Of a stretch of DNA of 49,616 nucleotides, positions 11,721 to 21,868 are shown piece by piece (position 1 is the first letter of the stretch; each line of letters starts with the position of its first letter). A program made the position numbers and the translations under genes. Origin of the DNA: Gnetum montanum (lineage: Eukaryota; Streptophyta; Gnetopsida; Gnetales; Gnetaceae). The DNA is taken from contig MNCI01008127.1 of assembly GCA_015680685.1 (NCBI GenBank), positions 129,526 to 179,141 on the forward strand, in the 5' to 3' direction. The notes under the pieces are model-generated. The model did no database searches. It saw nothing but the letters and a program-made list of their open reading frames with translations, and was not told the origin of the DNA.

Positions 11721-12850
11721 TTATAACCTATCAATCAACCTTATGATAAACCTACGTATGAATTGTATTCTACCTTGTAATATGGGTAGCTCCTTAAGGT
11801 TTGCTGGTGGTGCTAAGTTAATAATAGCCTTAACCTTGTTAGGGTCTATGCATATTCCCATTTTCAATACTACAAAGCCTAACATGTGAATGGTTTTAAC
11901 ACCGAAGACATACTTTTTGGGATTAAGGTGAAGGTCATGCCTATGGCAACATTTAAGGACAATGTTCAAGTCATTCACATGGTCATGAGCCATTTTGGAC
12001 TTAACTGCTATGTCATAAATGTAGTCATTAAGTTGTTCTAGTAGATAGTCACTAAATATGTATGTCATTTCATGTTGATATGTTGCTCTCACTTTCTTTA
12101 ATCCAAAGGGCATCATTGTATAGGAAAATATCCCTCAGGGGGCCATGAAAGTAGTGGTGAGTTGGTGCTTTAGGTTGATGCAAATTTGGTTGTACCCCAA
12201 AAACCCATCCATGAAGAACAATAAGGCATGACCAGCTGTAGTATCAACAAGTTGGTTAATACTGGGCAATGGGAAATCATCTTTAATGGTTACCTTATTT
12301 AAGTATTAGAATTTTATGCAAATGCATACACCCTCGATTTTCTTGGAGACAACTACGATGTTTGAAACTTAGTCTACATAGTTGACTACCCAGATGAACC
12401 CAGCTTGGTAAGGTTTTGTGATTTCATCACAAATGACCAATGTGATTTTTGGCTTGATTTTTCTAGCCTTTTGTTTGACTGGCTTAACATGCAGATCTAA
12501 GATAATGTTATGTTGTATTATACAAGGGTCTAAGCCCAACATATCCTCATAAGACCACATGAACACCTTGACATTGTTATTAAGGACTGTAGAGATATTC
12601 TATTGGATTTGAGGCTCCAGTAAAGAACTAAGCTTCAATGTTTTTGCCTCACCTTTAAATGTTGTTATAGGGATTTGTATGAGGGGATCCTCATTCATGT
12701 CACCCACTTTTAAGTCTAGAGCTTGGACTAGATGTTCAAGCCAATCTAGTGATGTCTCTAGGGATTCTATGTTGGTGTCATAAGGAGGCAATTCAAAGTC
12801 CAAAAGTTCTATCTTATGCATCTCATGAGTCTGCCATAAGGTCCAGTTAA
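11721..12850 (-). pseudogene. Reverse transcriptase of the Tat-type element
   Basis: RT copies element RNA into DNA. A single frame, broken by several stops, runs from about 12860 to 11721. Landmarks: a protease-RT linker (12821-12600), the VWSYEDMLGLDP-like block (MWSYEDMLGLDPCI, near 12560), AGFIWVVNYVD (near 12400), the DDFPLPSINQLVD block and FMDGFLGYNQI (12280-12190), the MPFGLKKVRATYQ block (12113-12075) and LNPKKYVFGVK (near 11920). At the active site the usual Y-x-D-D box reads YIYD (about 12022), so the first catalytic Asp is replaced by Tyr. Apart from its stops this alone should abolish activity. The 5' side ends near 12850, where the foreign segment begins. Confidence 0.9.
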
Positions 12851-13237
12851 GGCTAAAGACAAATGAAGGTTCTTGTATGTGCTCATTTTCTCAATATATA
12901 CTATAAGATAACCATAAAAATGTCAAGTAATACCTATTTAATAAAGTAATATGAAGAAAAATGCATAAACTGAGGAAGGTAATGGTACAAAAATTAACTA
13001 TGCAATATTGAAAGTACTTTATTCTTTATGTTCTTCAGCATGGCCTGGATCAATCACAAAATTGTCAGTTTAAGGTCTTAGCGGATTGTGCTATGCATAA
13101 GGTGTAAATATAAGCAAAGGTTGAGAGGCTTGAAGTAGGGGGCCATGCTAAATCTTCATTGGGAAAGAAAAAAAACTTAAAAAAAAATTTTAAGTGTGAA
13201 AAGCTATAAAAGTTAGAAAATTTTTCTAACTCAAGGT

Positions 13238-13370
13238 GTTACACTACATAGGACATGGGATGTTCTGCATTATGCATGGAACATAGAGCATTCCATGTTA
13301 CACGTAGGACATGGGACATTCCATGTTACACATGGAACATAGAGCATCCTGCATTACACACAGGACATGG
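13238..13370 (+). repeat. Promoter-proximal tandem repeat, period about 57-59 bp
   Basis: About two and a half units, starting at 13238, 13297 and 13353, each with TTACAC, then AGGACATGGG, then a GCATGGAACATAGAGCAT-like half. ACATGGGA and its near mirror TCCATGT make each unit weakly palindromic. Just downstream, 13383-13403 is an inverted repeat centred on TGACATGTCA, immediately before the TATA box. Confidence 0.75.
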
Positions 13371-13410
13371 GGGGTCCCAGAAGGGTGACATGTCATTTGA
13401 CCCTAGAGGG

Positions 13411-13418
13411 TATAAATA
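13411..13418 (+). promoter_or_regulatory. TATA box upstream of the antisense gene
   Basis: GAGGG followed by TATAAATAGG, directly downstream of the repeat block and the 13383-13403 palindrome. The layout (repeats, TATA, then transcribed region) matches a promoter for the plus-strand gene. It would also match an LTR U3 region, but I found no second copy to make an LTR pair. Confidence 0.55.
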
Positions 13419-14125
13419 GGGATTTATTGATGGTAAACTTGTTATTTTCACCATTAGAGCCAACAATCTTCTAAGCATAGCATAGCCAAAGTAGAGCATA
13501 TCATAGATAGAGTGTGACATCAAAAGATCCAGAGCTTGATAGCAAGAAAATGGCATGTAGAAGTGAGCGTAGACATCCTAGCCTTGCGAATGTCAACGAG
13601 GCTAAGCATATCCTACAATGTCTTTCCAAGGCATGCATTGAAGAGCATCAAGAGGAACCATTTTCTAGGTATGCCATCATGCCCTATCCTCATGACCTTT
13701 TTCTTTGTGTGATGGTGCTTTGGAGTCTTGGGTTTTTGGGATGACCTACCATGGACAAGGATTTCCACCACTACTACCACCATTGTTATCGTGGCTATGC
13801 CACTATCATTGCCACTACTGCCACAACTTAGAAGGGCATGCACATCATGGGTCTTGTTTCTTTTTATTTGCTTTTGAGGATTTGAATGTTTTACAACATC
13901 ATACATTGTGATGCTAGGTGAGGGTTTTGTCATAGGCTGCTAGGTGTCAAGAACCATGGGATGGGGTACGGTTTTTGTTGTGTCCTACACATCAAGATAG
14001 GCCAAGGGTTTTAGACATACCACTTAACGTAGTAGTGCATAGAGAGTTTTGGGCGCTTTGCATCCCATGTCATGTAATAGTTTTTTTGTGTCCTATTCAA
14101 TTAGATGGTTTTTCAAGCTTTGGGG

Positions 14126-14620
14126 TTTCCCTAAGAGCATGATAAATAAGTTAGAAAATTTTTGGGGTTGCTACGTTCTACAATTGGAAAATTTTGTATC
14201 TTAGTACTGTCACACACCATGGGAGCATGATTAACACTTAGAAAATTTTGTATATTTTGGTGTTGTCATGCTTCCTAGGAGCATGACCAAGACTTGGAGA
14301 AATTTTCCAAATTTTGTCTAGTGATTTATTGTTGTCATGCTCCCTAGGAGCATGACAAAACTTAGAAACTTTATGCAACTTTTTCTATTGGACTATGTAG
14401 TTTTCATGCTTCCTACGAGCATGACTGCTACTTAAAAAAAAATTCAATCTTTGCTAATTGTTCCAAAAACATCATGCTCCCTAGGAGCATGACAAACACT
14501 TTGAAAAATTTTATGCAAAAAAGGTGTTATGCTCTATAGGAGCATGACAAACACTAAGAAACATTTTGTGCAAAAAGGTGTTACTCTCCGCAGGAGTGTA
14601 ACAAACACTTAAAAAAATTT
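14126..14620 (+). repeat. Tandem hairpin array (CATGCTCCCTAGGAGCATG units)
   Basis: Eight to nine units of about 55-70 bp. Each unit is a near-perfect palindrome (CATGCTCCCTAGGAGCATG and variants) followed by ACAAACACTTAGAAAATTTT. Palindromes lie near 14128, 14218, 14268, 14337, 14405, 14473, 14529 and 14587. In the spliced reading of the antisense gene the array falls upstream of the acceptor at 14722, so it would be intronic or in a leader. Spacing, palindrome and spacer are conserved better than the surrounding DNA. Confidence 0.85.
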
Positions 14621-16643
14621 TCAAAATTTTTTGTTTAATACTTCATGCACCATTCATCTATTACCTTTGTTATTTTATTGCCCTTTCTTGATACTAATGT
14701 TTTCATTTTTGTGGCACTGTAGGGTCCTGCTGAAACCTGCCTTGGTAGTGATTGAACTAGTAGGAATCTTGTGCTATATGAGAAATCTTATGCCTAATGT
14801 CCCTACACCTCATGCATGTGTAGGATGCTAGGTGGTCTAGTTTTGAGAGGGTTCATAGGCATTCCTTGAATTCCTACTTCACAATTTTGGTATGATGAGG
14901 TGGTGACACATGTCCACTACAACAACAAGTGTCCTAGTTGAAATGTTATTGCCTAGGGAAAAATGAGGCATCTTAAAATTTATGTTGGATGAATCCGCTA
15001 AAGGTGAAAGGGTAGGAAGCTCAAGTTAGCATACAAAAGGTCTCAAACCCTTGTCTTGGATCTAGGATATCCTAGAGTTCAAGTGCTACTATAAATACAA
15101 CACTTTATTCATTGCCTACCACATGGGCATGGCTTTCTAGAACCTACCTAGAACCATCTACTACACTGCAAGGTGAGTCCTATTGTGATGATGGAAATTA
15201 TTTTGTTTGTTTTGTATAACATGGAATGCTTATTGCTCTTTTCTATATTTTTGGATTCTTGATTGATGAAGATGACCTTCACGATAGAGAAGGGGCATTA
15301 GGCCTAGTCTAAATAGCACTACAAGAGCTCTAATCTACTAAGAATATGCATGTTGGCATCATAGGACCACTTGGGGTAGATATGAGAACTTATCCAACCA
15401 AGTGCTGTAAATCCTATGTGAAGTTCTAGGATCTCGGGTGGTTAGATGGTGAGTAGGCTTCCCATTGGATACCCACTATGGAAGAAGTTTTAGTCTAAGT
15501 ACTACCATTCCCCACATGGTTTATGCTAGGTAAGTTGTCACCCATTTATTTTCATGAAATTTTTTTAGTTTATGTTTCCATCACGTTATTAATTCTATTT
15601 CTTTCATTTACTATTGTTGCAGCCAAGTCCAGGTAGGTCATAGTGATTATCTCAGGATGCATTGAGGCCAATCTTATTTTTAAGTATGAAAAAGTTGATG
15701 GCTCATAGTGCTATTTATTCCATAAGGCCCCTACAAGAGTTACCCAAAATGTTAAATAGGCTAGGCTCATGGACCGCTTTTTAGCCATGAACCCAAGCAT
15801 CCTGATAGATGAAATGATTTCCTTTGTTGATTTTTTTATGGAGAGCATCGATTACTTTAGCACATGATCATAGATGACCTCTTTGCAGATCTCTTTAATA
15901 TCCTTGCTAAAGGTTCACCTATAGGTGAAAAGATGATTAAATACCTAAACCAGAGAGGAGACATTGAGGAATGGCTAGGTACGAAGAAAGGCCACAAGGG
16001 GCATCCCCATGAAGTGAGTGAAATTGATAGTGGACCAACACATCTATCCCATTCTCTGGGCTCATGCATTTTCTAAGCTACTTTTCCAAGGAAATATTCT
16101 TTGGGTAGAGTAGGCTTTGGTTATCAGAAACATGGTGGAGGAAGGAACATGATACAATTGGGCTAGATACCTTGCTAATGGCTTGTGAGCTAAAATCATC
16201 AAAATTTGTGGCAACGTCAAAGCATGCTCTCATGTACATTTTGCCTTTTTTTATAGTAGTTTTGTGGAATTTTTGGTGGTCTATGAAAATGGGATATGGA
16301 TGGTGCAAGATCACACCCAAATATCCAAGCCATGGATCCACCATATTTTCCTCACAACATAGTCACAGGACCCTCCAATGGCCATTAACGAGCCCTTTTC
16401 TATAACTACCAAGGGCCAGGCAAGACCGTCCTATTGTATGCACGATAGTGCTAGAGAGGCTTCTCCCATGAACACAGGAAATGCACTAAGAGGATCATGA
16501 CTCATTGTGGAGATAGTGTGATCAAAGTTGCAAATCAAGAAGCCTCACCCTATAGAGGTGCCTCTACAAGAAATTGAAGAAAGGGGTAAAAACCTATGTT
16601 TCAAAGTAAATGATTTAGTAGATTATTTAGTAGATTTTATTTT

Positions 16644-16655
16644 CTTATATGTATA

Positions 16656-16691
<36 letters not shown>

Positions 16692-16700
16692 TGTATGTAT
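16644..16700. repeat. (GTAT)n microsatellite
   Basis: A short (AT)n run followed by about nine GTAT units, inside the probable intron that ends at 16739. A simple repeat that has grown by slippage. It has no evident role. Confidence 0.9.
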
Positions 16701-18410
16701 TTTAGGGAGATTTTCTAAACTTTGGTTTATGTAATGTAGGCAAGGATGAGGCTACTACAGTAAAAGAGAAGTCCTTAGGTGAAGAGGAGCCCTTAGCAAA
16801 TGATGTCCCTTAGTCTAAGGGATACAAAATAAATGAAGAAACTGCCAAAATATTGAGGTAGCATTAGGAACAAGGGTTGTGATTCAAGGATGGTGAGTTT
16901 GACCATTTGCTTAAAGGACTGTAGACGGGTGATCCCCCTACTCTCACCCCTGAGGGTTTGCTAGGTAGGAGCTTTGCACTACCATTTACATTATGCCCTT
17001 ACATTCCTTCTTCTCTCTCATCCTCTTCTCTTTTCTTTTCTATTTTTATTTTTCTTTCTCTCTTCTCTTTTCTAGTGATTCTAACATGCTTTATCCTACA
17101 GTGGGTGATGCTTCTGCTAGATGTCCTGAATCTTCATCCACTTTCTACTCACAACCATGGGAAAAAACCCAAAACAGGTTTGCCTTTATGCAAGGCATAG
17201 TGTATGATATGATTTATCAGTTAAGAAAAATAGATCTTGATATAGGTATACTTGGACTATTGCATTTATTTTCTTATGTTGTTTTGTTTGCATCATTGTC
17301 TTATAACTAATGTTTCCTATTTTTGGTGCAATAGCCTCATGACTTAAATGGAACCCACGAAGAGTGGTTGAAGTTGACATTGTACCTAAGCTCCCTTATA
17401 AGATAGAGAAGGTGCCTCATCATATATACAATAAGGTAAGAAAATTCACACCACACTTGACACAATCACTATGGGAGTGTAGGTGCGTAATTGAAGACCT
17501 CTGGAAACAAGTACAAAAACTTGAAAAAGAGAAGGCAAGCCAAGTAGCTAAACTGGAAGACTTGTGATCATGGTATGCCTTCTTGATGGTCCACAATAGA
17601 TTAGATGGAAGCTGACATATAGCTATAATTGACTATCCCAGATATTGATTAGCTATCAAGGGAAAAAGTGAGGCTATGCATGAAGTTACTGAGCAACACC
17701 TGTAGATGAACCTCTTAGCGCAAATGAACCAAGACTGAAAGGATTATAGCACTAAGGTGTATGAGTGGTGAAACACTTAAAATAACCACAAGTATTAGTA
17801 TAAAATGGAACATGTAGCCTATCGCAACAAATACCAAGATGAATCTGTTAAACGTCGAGGTCACGATTTCTTCCTTGATGCTATCGATGTGACACAGGCT
17901 TATAATAGGTTTGCTAAACACTTGGTGGTTAGTGAGTCACTTGAAAGGAAAATTTTTGTGCCTTCTAGAGAGCTACATCTACTACCTTTTCTTCAAGGCT
18001 ACCTGTATGGATAGCTGTGGAAAAGGGGAAGATCATAGTAGGTGTTGACATACAAGAGGAGGATTGGGAAAACATGATAGAGGAAGAATCCTCTGACACT
18101 TGGAGTCTAGCCTTAATAGGATGCCCCTAGATATAGACACTAGCCCATCTCAAGTTGGTTAAATTTACTTTATATTGCTATGTACTTTTAAATGTTCTCC
18201 TTGTCTATTAACTAATTTATTATTTTATTTTCATTTTATGTAGATCTAGGTGGGAATGTAGGACCTAGCGAAGTAGCAAATGAAGATGAAGGGGAAGAGA
18301 TTTAGCTTTCCATTGATACATTAAAGTGTTTGAGATGTATCCTATTTATTAGGTCATTTTGTATTTTTTATGGGGATGTATCCCTGAACTATGTATTCTG
18401 TTTACAACTT

Positions 18411-18416
18411 AATAAA
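18411..18416 (+). terminator. Poly(A) signal of the antisense gene
   Basis: AATAAA about 106 bp after the predicted stop codon (18303-18305), in T-rich DNA, as expected for a plant 3' untranslated region. It supports reading 13.4-18.4 kb as one plus-strand transcription unit. Confidence 0.5.
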
Positions 18417-18544
18417 AAGCATGCTTTTCATTTTATTTAAGTATTGATCTCTAGTGGTTTCACTTTAACTTATATTTTAGTTAATATCCCTCTAGATTTT
18501 TCTATTTCACATATATATATATATATATTGAAAAAATTAGGCCC

Positions 18545-18870
18545 CTTGTGAACCCCCTATGCTAGTTTAATGCCATTGCAAGCCACGCTTCTCATGAAAG
18601 AAAGTTGATTTCCAATTTTAGGCCTTGCTAGGTCATCCAATAGTTTGAGGCCATTTCTACTCCCATATGCTAGTTTAAGGCCATTGCTATTTTAAGGGCA
18701 TTTCATGCCATGTTGTAGTTTAAGTCCATTTCAAGCCATGGTGTAGTTCAAGGCCATTTCAAGCCATGGTGCTGTTTAAGGCCATTTCAAACCATCACTA
18801 CCTATAAGAGGGAGTTGGTTGTCAGTTTTAGGCCTTGGTAGGCCATGAAATAGTTTAAGGCCATTCTAGG
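18545..18870. repeat. Tandem array of GTTTAAGGCCATTTC-like units
   Basis: About nine diverged units of 30-40 bp with TAGTTTAAGGCCATTTCAAG and a GCCATGGTG-like end; the most regular are at 18715-18800. It lies between the poly(A) signal of the antisense gene and the protease end of the Tat element. The core GTTTAAGG is shared with the 9070-9385 array and with 13070-13097. Confidence 0.8.
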
Positions 18871-19049
18871 CCTTGCTATTCCTTTCTTCCTCTTTTTTTG
18901 TTTTTTCTATTTACAGTTAAGCAAAAGCATAACTAATGCAAGAAGTAAACATAACATAAAATTGAAACTATACAAACAAAAGAACTAAAGGCAAGTCAGG
19001 GGAACAAGTAAATTAGGGACATGTCCTAATCACATAGATGCTTCCTAAC

Positions 19050-19720
19050 CTAATGTGGGTTAGGTGGTGCGTAAGGCATGGAAGACTCAAGATGATACTC
19101 TTCTAGACTATCATTTGTCATTGACAAAGGCAATTCTGGCCATAGAGTTTCTTTGTGAAGATCATTTATTTTTCTCAGTTCACTCATTGAACAACATTGG
19201 CTACCATTGTAAATAGGTTGTGCATCTTTGGATACTTCTATCTCTAACCCTTGCTTAGTGTCTATATTGTTGATGGCCCAAGGGGCTATGTCATCACCAA
19301 AGATTACCACTTCTCCACCTGCATAGGATAGGTGAATCTTTTAGTGGATTGGTGAATAAATAGCCCTTAATTGGTCTAACCAAGATCTTCCTAGGATTAG
19401 ATTGAACGTGGGCATCTCCTTAACCATGATGAATTGTGCATTAGTGGAAAATTGGTCCTCTACTATGAAATCAATGGTGACTATTCCTTTGACCACGATG
19501 CATGCCCCATTGAAGGACTTTAAACAAGCAATTATTGTTGACTTGATTTGGTCCACCAGGCCAAGCTTGTCAATGATAGGGAATGGGATAACATTGGTTG
19601 CAGCCCCATCATTGACATGCATCCTACGAATCCTATATTTACCTACATGAGTTGTTATGAACATGGGAAAAATCGTTACTTGACCTTTTTTGAGGTCAAT
19701 TTTAGTGCTTCATCCTAAAA
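19050..19720 (-). pseudogene. Aspartic protease of the Tat-type element
   Basis: The protease cuts the polyprotein into working parts. The open stretch 19664-19341 has the catalytic block NDGAATNVIPF (Asp codon 19610-19608), where other families have a D-(S/T)-G triad, and the flap-to-C-terminal motif FNLILGRSWLDQLRA, typical of plant gypsy proteases (ILGRPWL). A following open stretch (19310-19050) ends at the foreign segment and is probably the start of the protease-RT linker. In the Tat lineage the active-site triad often varies, so I do not take DGA as a proven loss. Confidence 0.86.
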
Positions 19721-21860
19721 AGTTAAGAGTCTTGGCCATGATTCTTCAATCGTAGGTAGAATCATTACTGCATGGATGGCCTTTTCCTCTACTATCATGT
19801 CTTCCTTAATAGGAATGGATGCCAACATATGAACCAAAACCTGACAATGTGCAAAAGAAGTCATAATTAGGTCGTATAGGCTCAAGGTTGTATTCTTTTG
19901 TTTCAAAGCCTGCTTGACCTATGCGAGTGCATCTAGAAGACCTTACCCATCATCCTATTGCTTGGTGGTCTTTATTTACTTGACATGTCATAAGAGATAG
20001 ATTTCTTGAGGAGGAGGAGACTTGACTTTTGATTGAGCAATGGATTTTTGAGCCTTAGTGATTGGTTGTTGCATGCGCATGTCTATGTTGGTGGATTTGG
20101 GAAATAAGGCCATGGGAACTACTGATAAGGAGGTGGGCTTATGGGGACCTAGTTTAGTGCATTCTCTAGCCATCTTGTCAGCTATGCACTCATCACATTT
20201 CCTCGAGAAAGAAAGTTGGGATGCAATCCCCACCACTAGACTAAGGCTAGGGGGGGTTCATATGTTTTTACTTCTTTATGAAAAAAGTTGCTTAGGTTGT
20301 TGCGGCAATGTGCTGTAGGGCTCTAACCATGAAAGGTGTAATAGGCACTCGAGGTGGTGCCTTGATGATAAAAGGGCCATGTGGCCTAGTTGACATTGAA
20401 GCTTCAGCACCATTGGAAGGAACACAAACCATAAATAGTTCTTGTGTTGCTTCTTCATCGTCATCAATGCTAATAGAATTAATGGTATATCCTACACTAC
20501 TAGCATTCAATGTGCCCTTATAAATGTTCATAGATTGGTTCTCTAATTAGATAGGATTACTTTTGTTAATGACCAACTTGCCTTGATCGATCATGCACGG
20601 GATATCATCCTTTAATGCTAGACAATAATCTATGTCATGGTCATGCAACTAATGATAGTTGCAGAACTAGTCTAGTCTAAAATTTTTGGGCACCGAAGGC
20701 TCATTGGACATAGCCGCAGAGGGATCCCAAAGGATCTCACAGTACCTCTCATGAAATTTATGGGCATCCTCTGACATTTTCTTATGTTGAATATGCCAGC
20801 ACTAAGTAGTTGATCCAAAAGTTCCAATGACTTAATTGGAAAAGGGGTATATTTTGAGTGATCCTTATGCTCAAAGTTTTTACTTGGTGGAGTTTGTGCC
20901 ATGGCTATTGACGATATGAGTTGATTCGTTCCCATGTTCGTAGGGCTTGATTTTTTGTTGGTAGTGGCTAAGGCCTTAGGCACCTTGGCCAGTTATTTGT
21001 TGTTGTTGGGCTTGGCTTCATCAACCACATCTGCCACAGTGGGTGTCGTAGATTTTCCCTTTTCTTTATCTCTCTTTGCATATGCATTCTTGTAGGCTAT
21101 GTAAGTCAAGTTCTTGGTAGCCTTTGACACATCTTGTATGCGTTTTCTTTGAGCAAAGCCTTGGCTAAGGGAGCATGGGGATAAATAATATATCTTGCAT
21201 TTAATGAAATCATTTATGGTGTCCTTAAAAATGGCTAGCAAGTGGGTTTTAGCAATGGGCTCAAGAATTTCATTTAAGGCAACACTCTAATGTTGTATGA
21301 ATTTCTGCACAAGTTCTAGCACTTCTTGCTTAACATTCATGAGCTATTCTAACATTGCTTATGACTTCAAGTTGTACTTGAAGTGGGTTATGAACTAACT
21401 TAGAAACTCCTCCAAAGTTGAAATGGAAGTGTGAGGAAGTGTGCAATACTAATCTAAGGCTTTGCCAATCAGAGACATGGTGAAGAAATGAATACTGCAT
21501 GTGGCCATGATTACAGTAACAAAGACTCAAAAATGAACATGACTAGTTGGGAATTTGGGACACTTTCTTCATTGTATTTTATAAATTGGAGAAGCTATAT
21601 TCCAGGAGGCAACGTGAGTGGAGGAACAATAAGGTTAATATGATCATCTTGATAGAAGTCCATTACATGGATGATTTTGGAGTTGGTGGCTTTAAGCTGC
21701 TTGACCTCCTCAATGAGGGTTTGAATAAGTTGAAACACTTGATCTAGACTTGGTAATGTTGTAGATGGTTGCATCAATTGTACTGTTGGTGGTGTTGTCA
21801 AAGTGGTTATCATTAGTGGTGCTGCCAATGTGGCCCCAATAAATGTTAACCACATTGGCA
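19721..21860 (-). pseudogene. Gag of the Tat-type element, N-terminus deleted
   Basis: Structural protein of the particle, with frame changes. Near 20690-20570 is a YH-x-L-HDHDIDYC-x-ALKDDI block, the Tat/gypsy gag motif usually written YHxxxGHDTxxC; here the Gly position is Asp-shifted. Upstream (20983-20680) lies KYTPFPIKSLELLDQLLSAG, a known block before it. The most N-terminal part (21921-21595) has TTPPTVQLMQPSTTLPS and a coiled-coil-like LIQTLIEEVKQLK. Reading starts directly at the 5' LTR remnant, with no leader or primer-binding site, so the first part is deleted; compare the copy at 940-2373. Protease follows from about 19700. Confidence 0.8.
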
Positions 21861-21868
21861 AATAAATG

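Larger units (their letters stand above)
13549..18305 (+). pseudogene. Broken intron-containing gene of unknown function, antisense in the Tat-type element
   Basis: I do not recognise the protein. The case for a spliced gene rests on introns whose removal joins open frames. Removing 16965-17101 (CTAG before GTAGG; acceptor CCTACAG, branch-like CTAAC 20 bp upstream) and 17246-17334 (ATAG before GTATAC; acceptor GGTGCAATAG) keeps one frame across three exons. Another likely intron is 15530-15622 (AG before GTAAGT, acceptor TTGTTGCAG); further acceptors are at 14722, 16739 and 18243, and a donor is at 15173. The long exon from 17335 holds a coiled-coil-like stretch (LWKQVQKLEKEKASQVAKL) and continues to 18014 with stops mostly of TGG-to-TGA or CAG-to-TAG type. 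The last exon ends in an acidic tail (NEDEGEEI, stop 18303-18305). The start is uncertain; ATG at 13549 is only a candidate. Extra antisense genes are known in some Tat elements, usually elsewhere. Confidence 0.6.
12850..19010. other. Foreign segment between protease and RT of the Tat-type element
   Basis: Tat polyproteins carry only a short linker between protease and RT, but here about 6 kb intervene. The segment carries, on the plus strand and so opposite to the host element, a promoter-like block with a TATA box (13238-13418), a hairpin array (14126-14620), an intron-containing broken gene (about 13549-18305) and a poly(A) signal (18411-18416). The ends are not sharp. A weak resemblance between 12855-12871 and 18987-19003 (CTAAAGACAA and CTAAAGGCAA) might be a decayed duplication. 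Repeat units of the GTTTAAGG type occur near both ends (13070-13097 and 18545-18870). It may be a nested insertion or an antisense accessory gene of the element. Confidence 0.6.

Noticed and set aside
13326-13933. Minus-strand frames 13556-13326 and 13933-13613 as genes
   Set aside because: They overlap the promoter-like repeats and the plus-strand unit, and lack motifs or conservation visible in the window.
14126-14620. CRISPR array
   Set aside because: Repeats and spacers are both degenerate, the spacers repeat the same TTAGAAAATTTT text, and the context is a plant retrotransposon.
15864-16405. Plant mobile domain in the antisense unit
   Set aside because: Position in a Tat element made me look for it, but I could not find its typical Trp/Gly blocks; left as unknown pending a profile search.
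12855-19003. 17 bp target duplication around the foreign segment
   Set aside because: Only about 13 of 17 bases match and no terminal motif adjoins, so it is noted as weak and not called.
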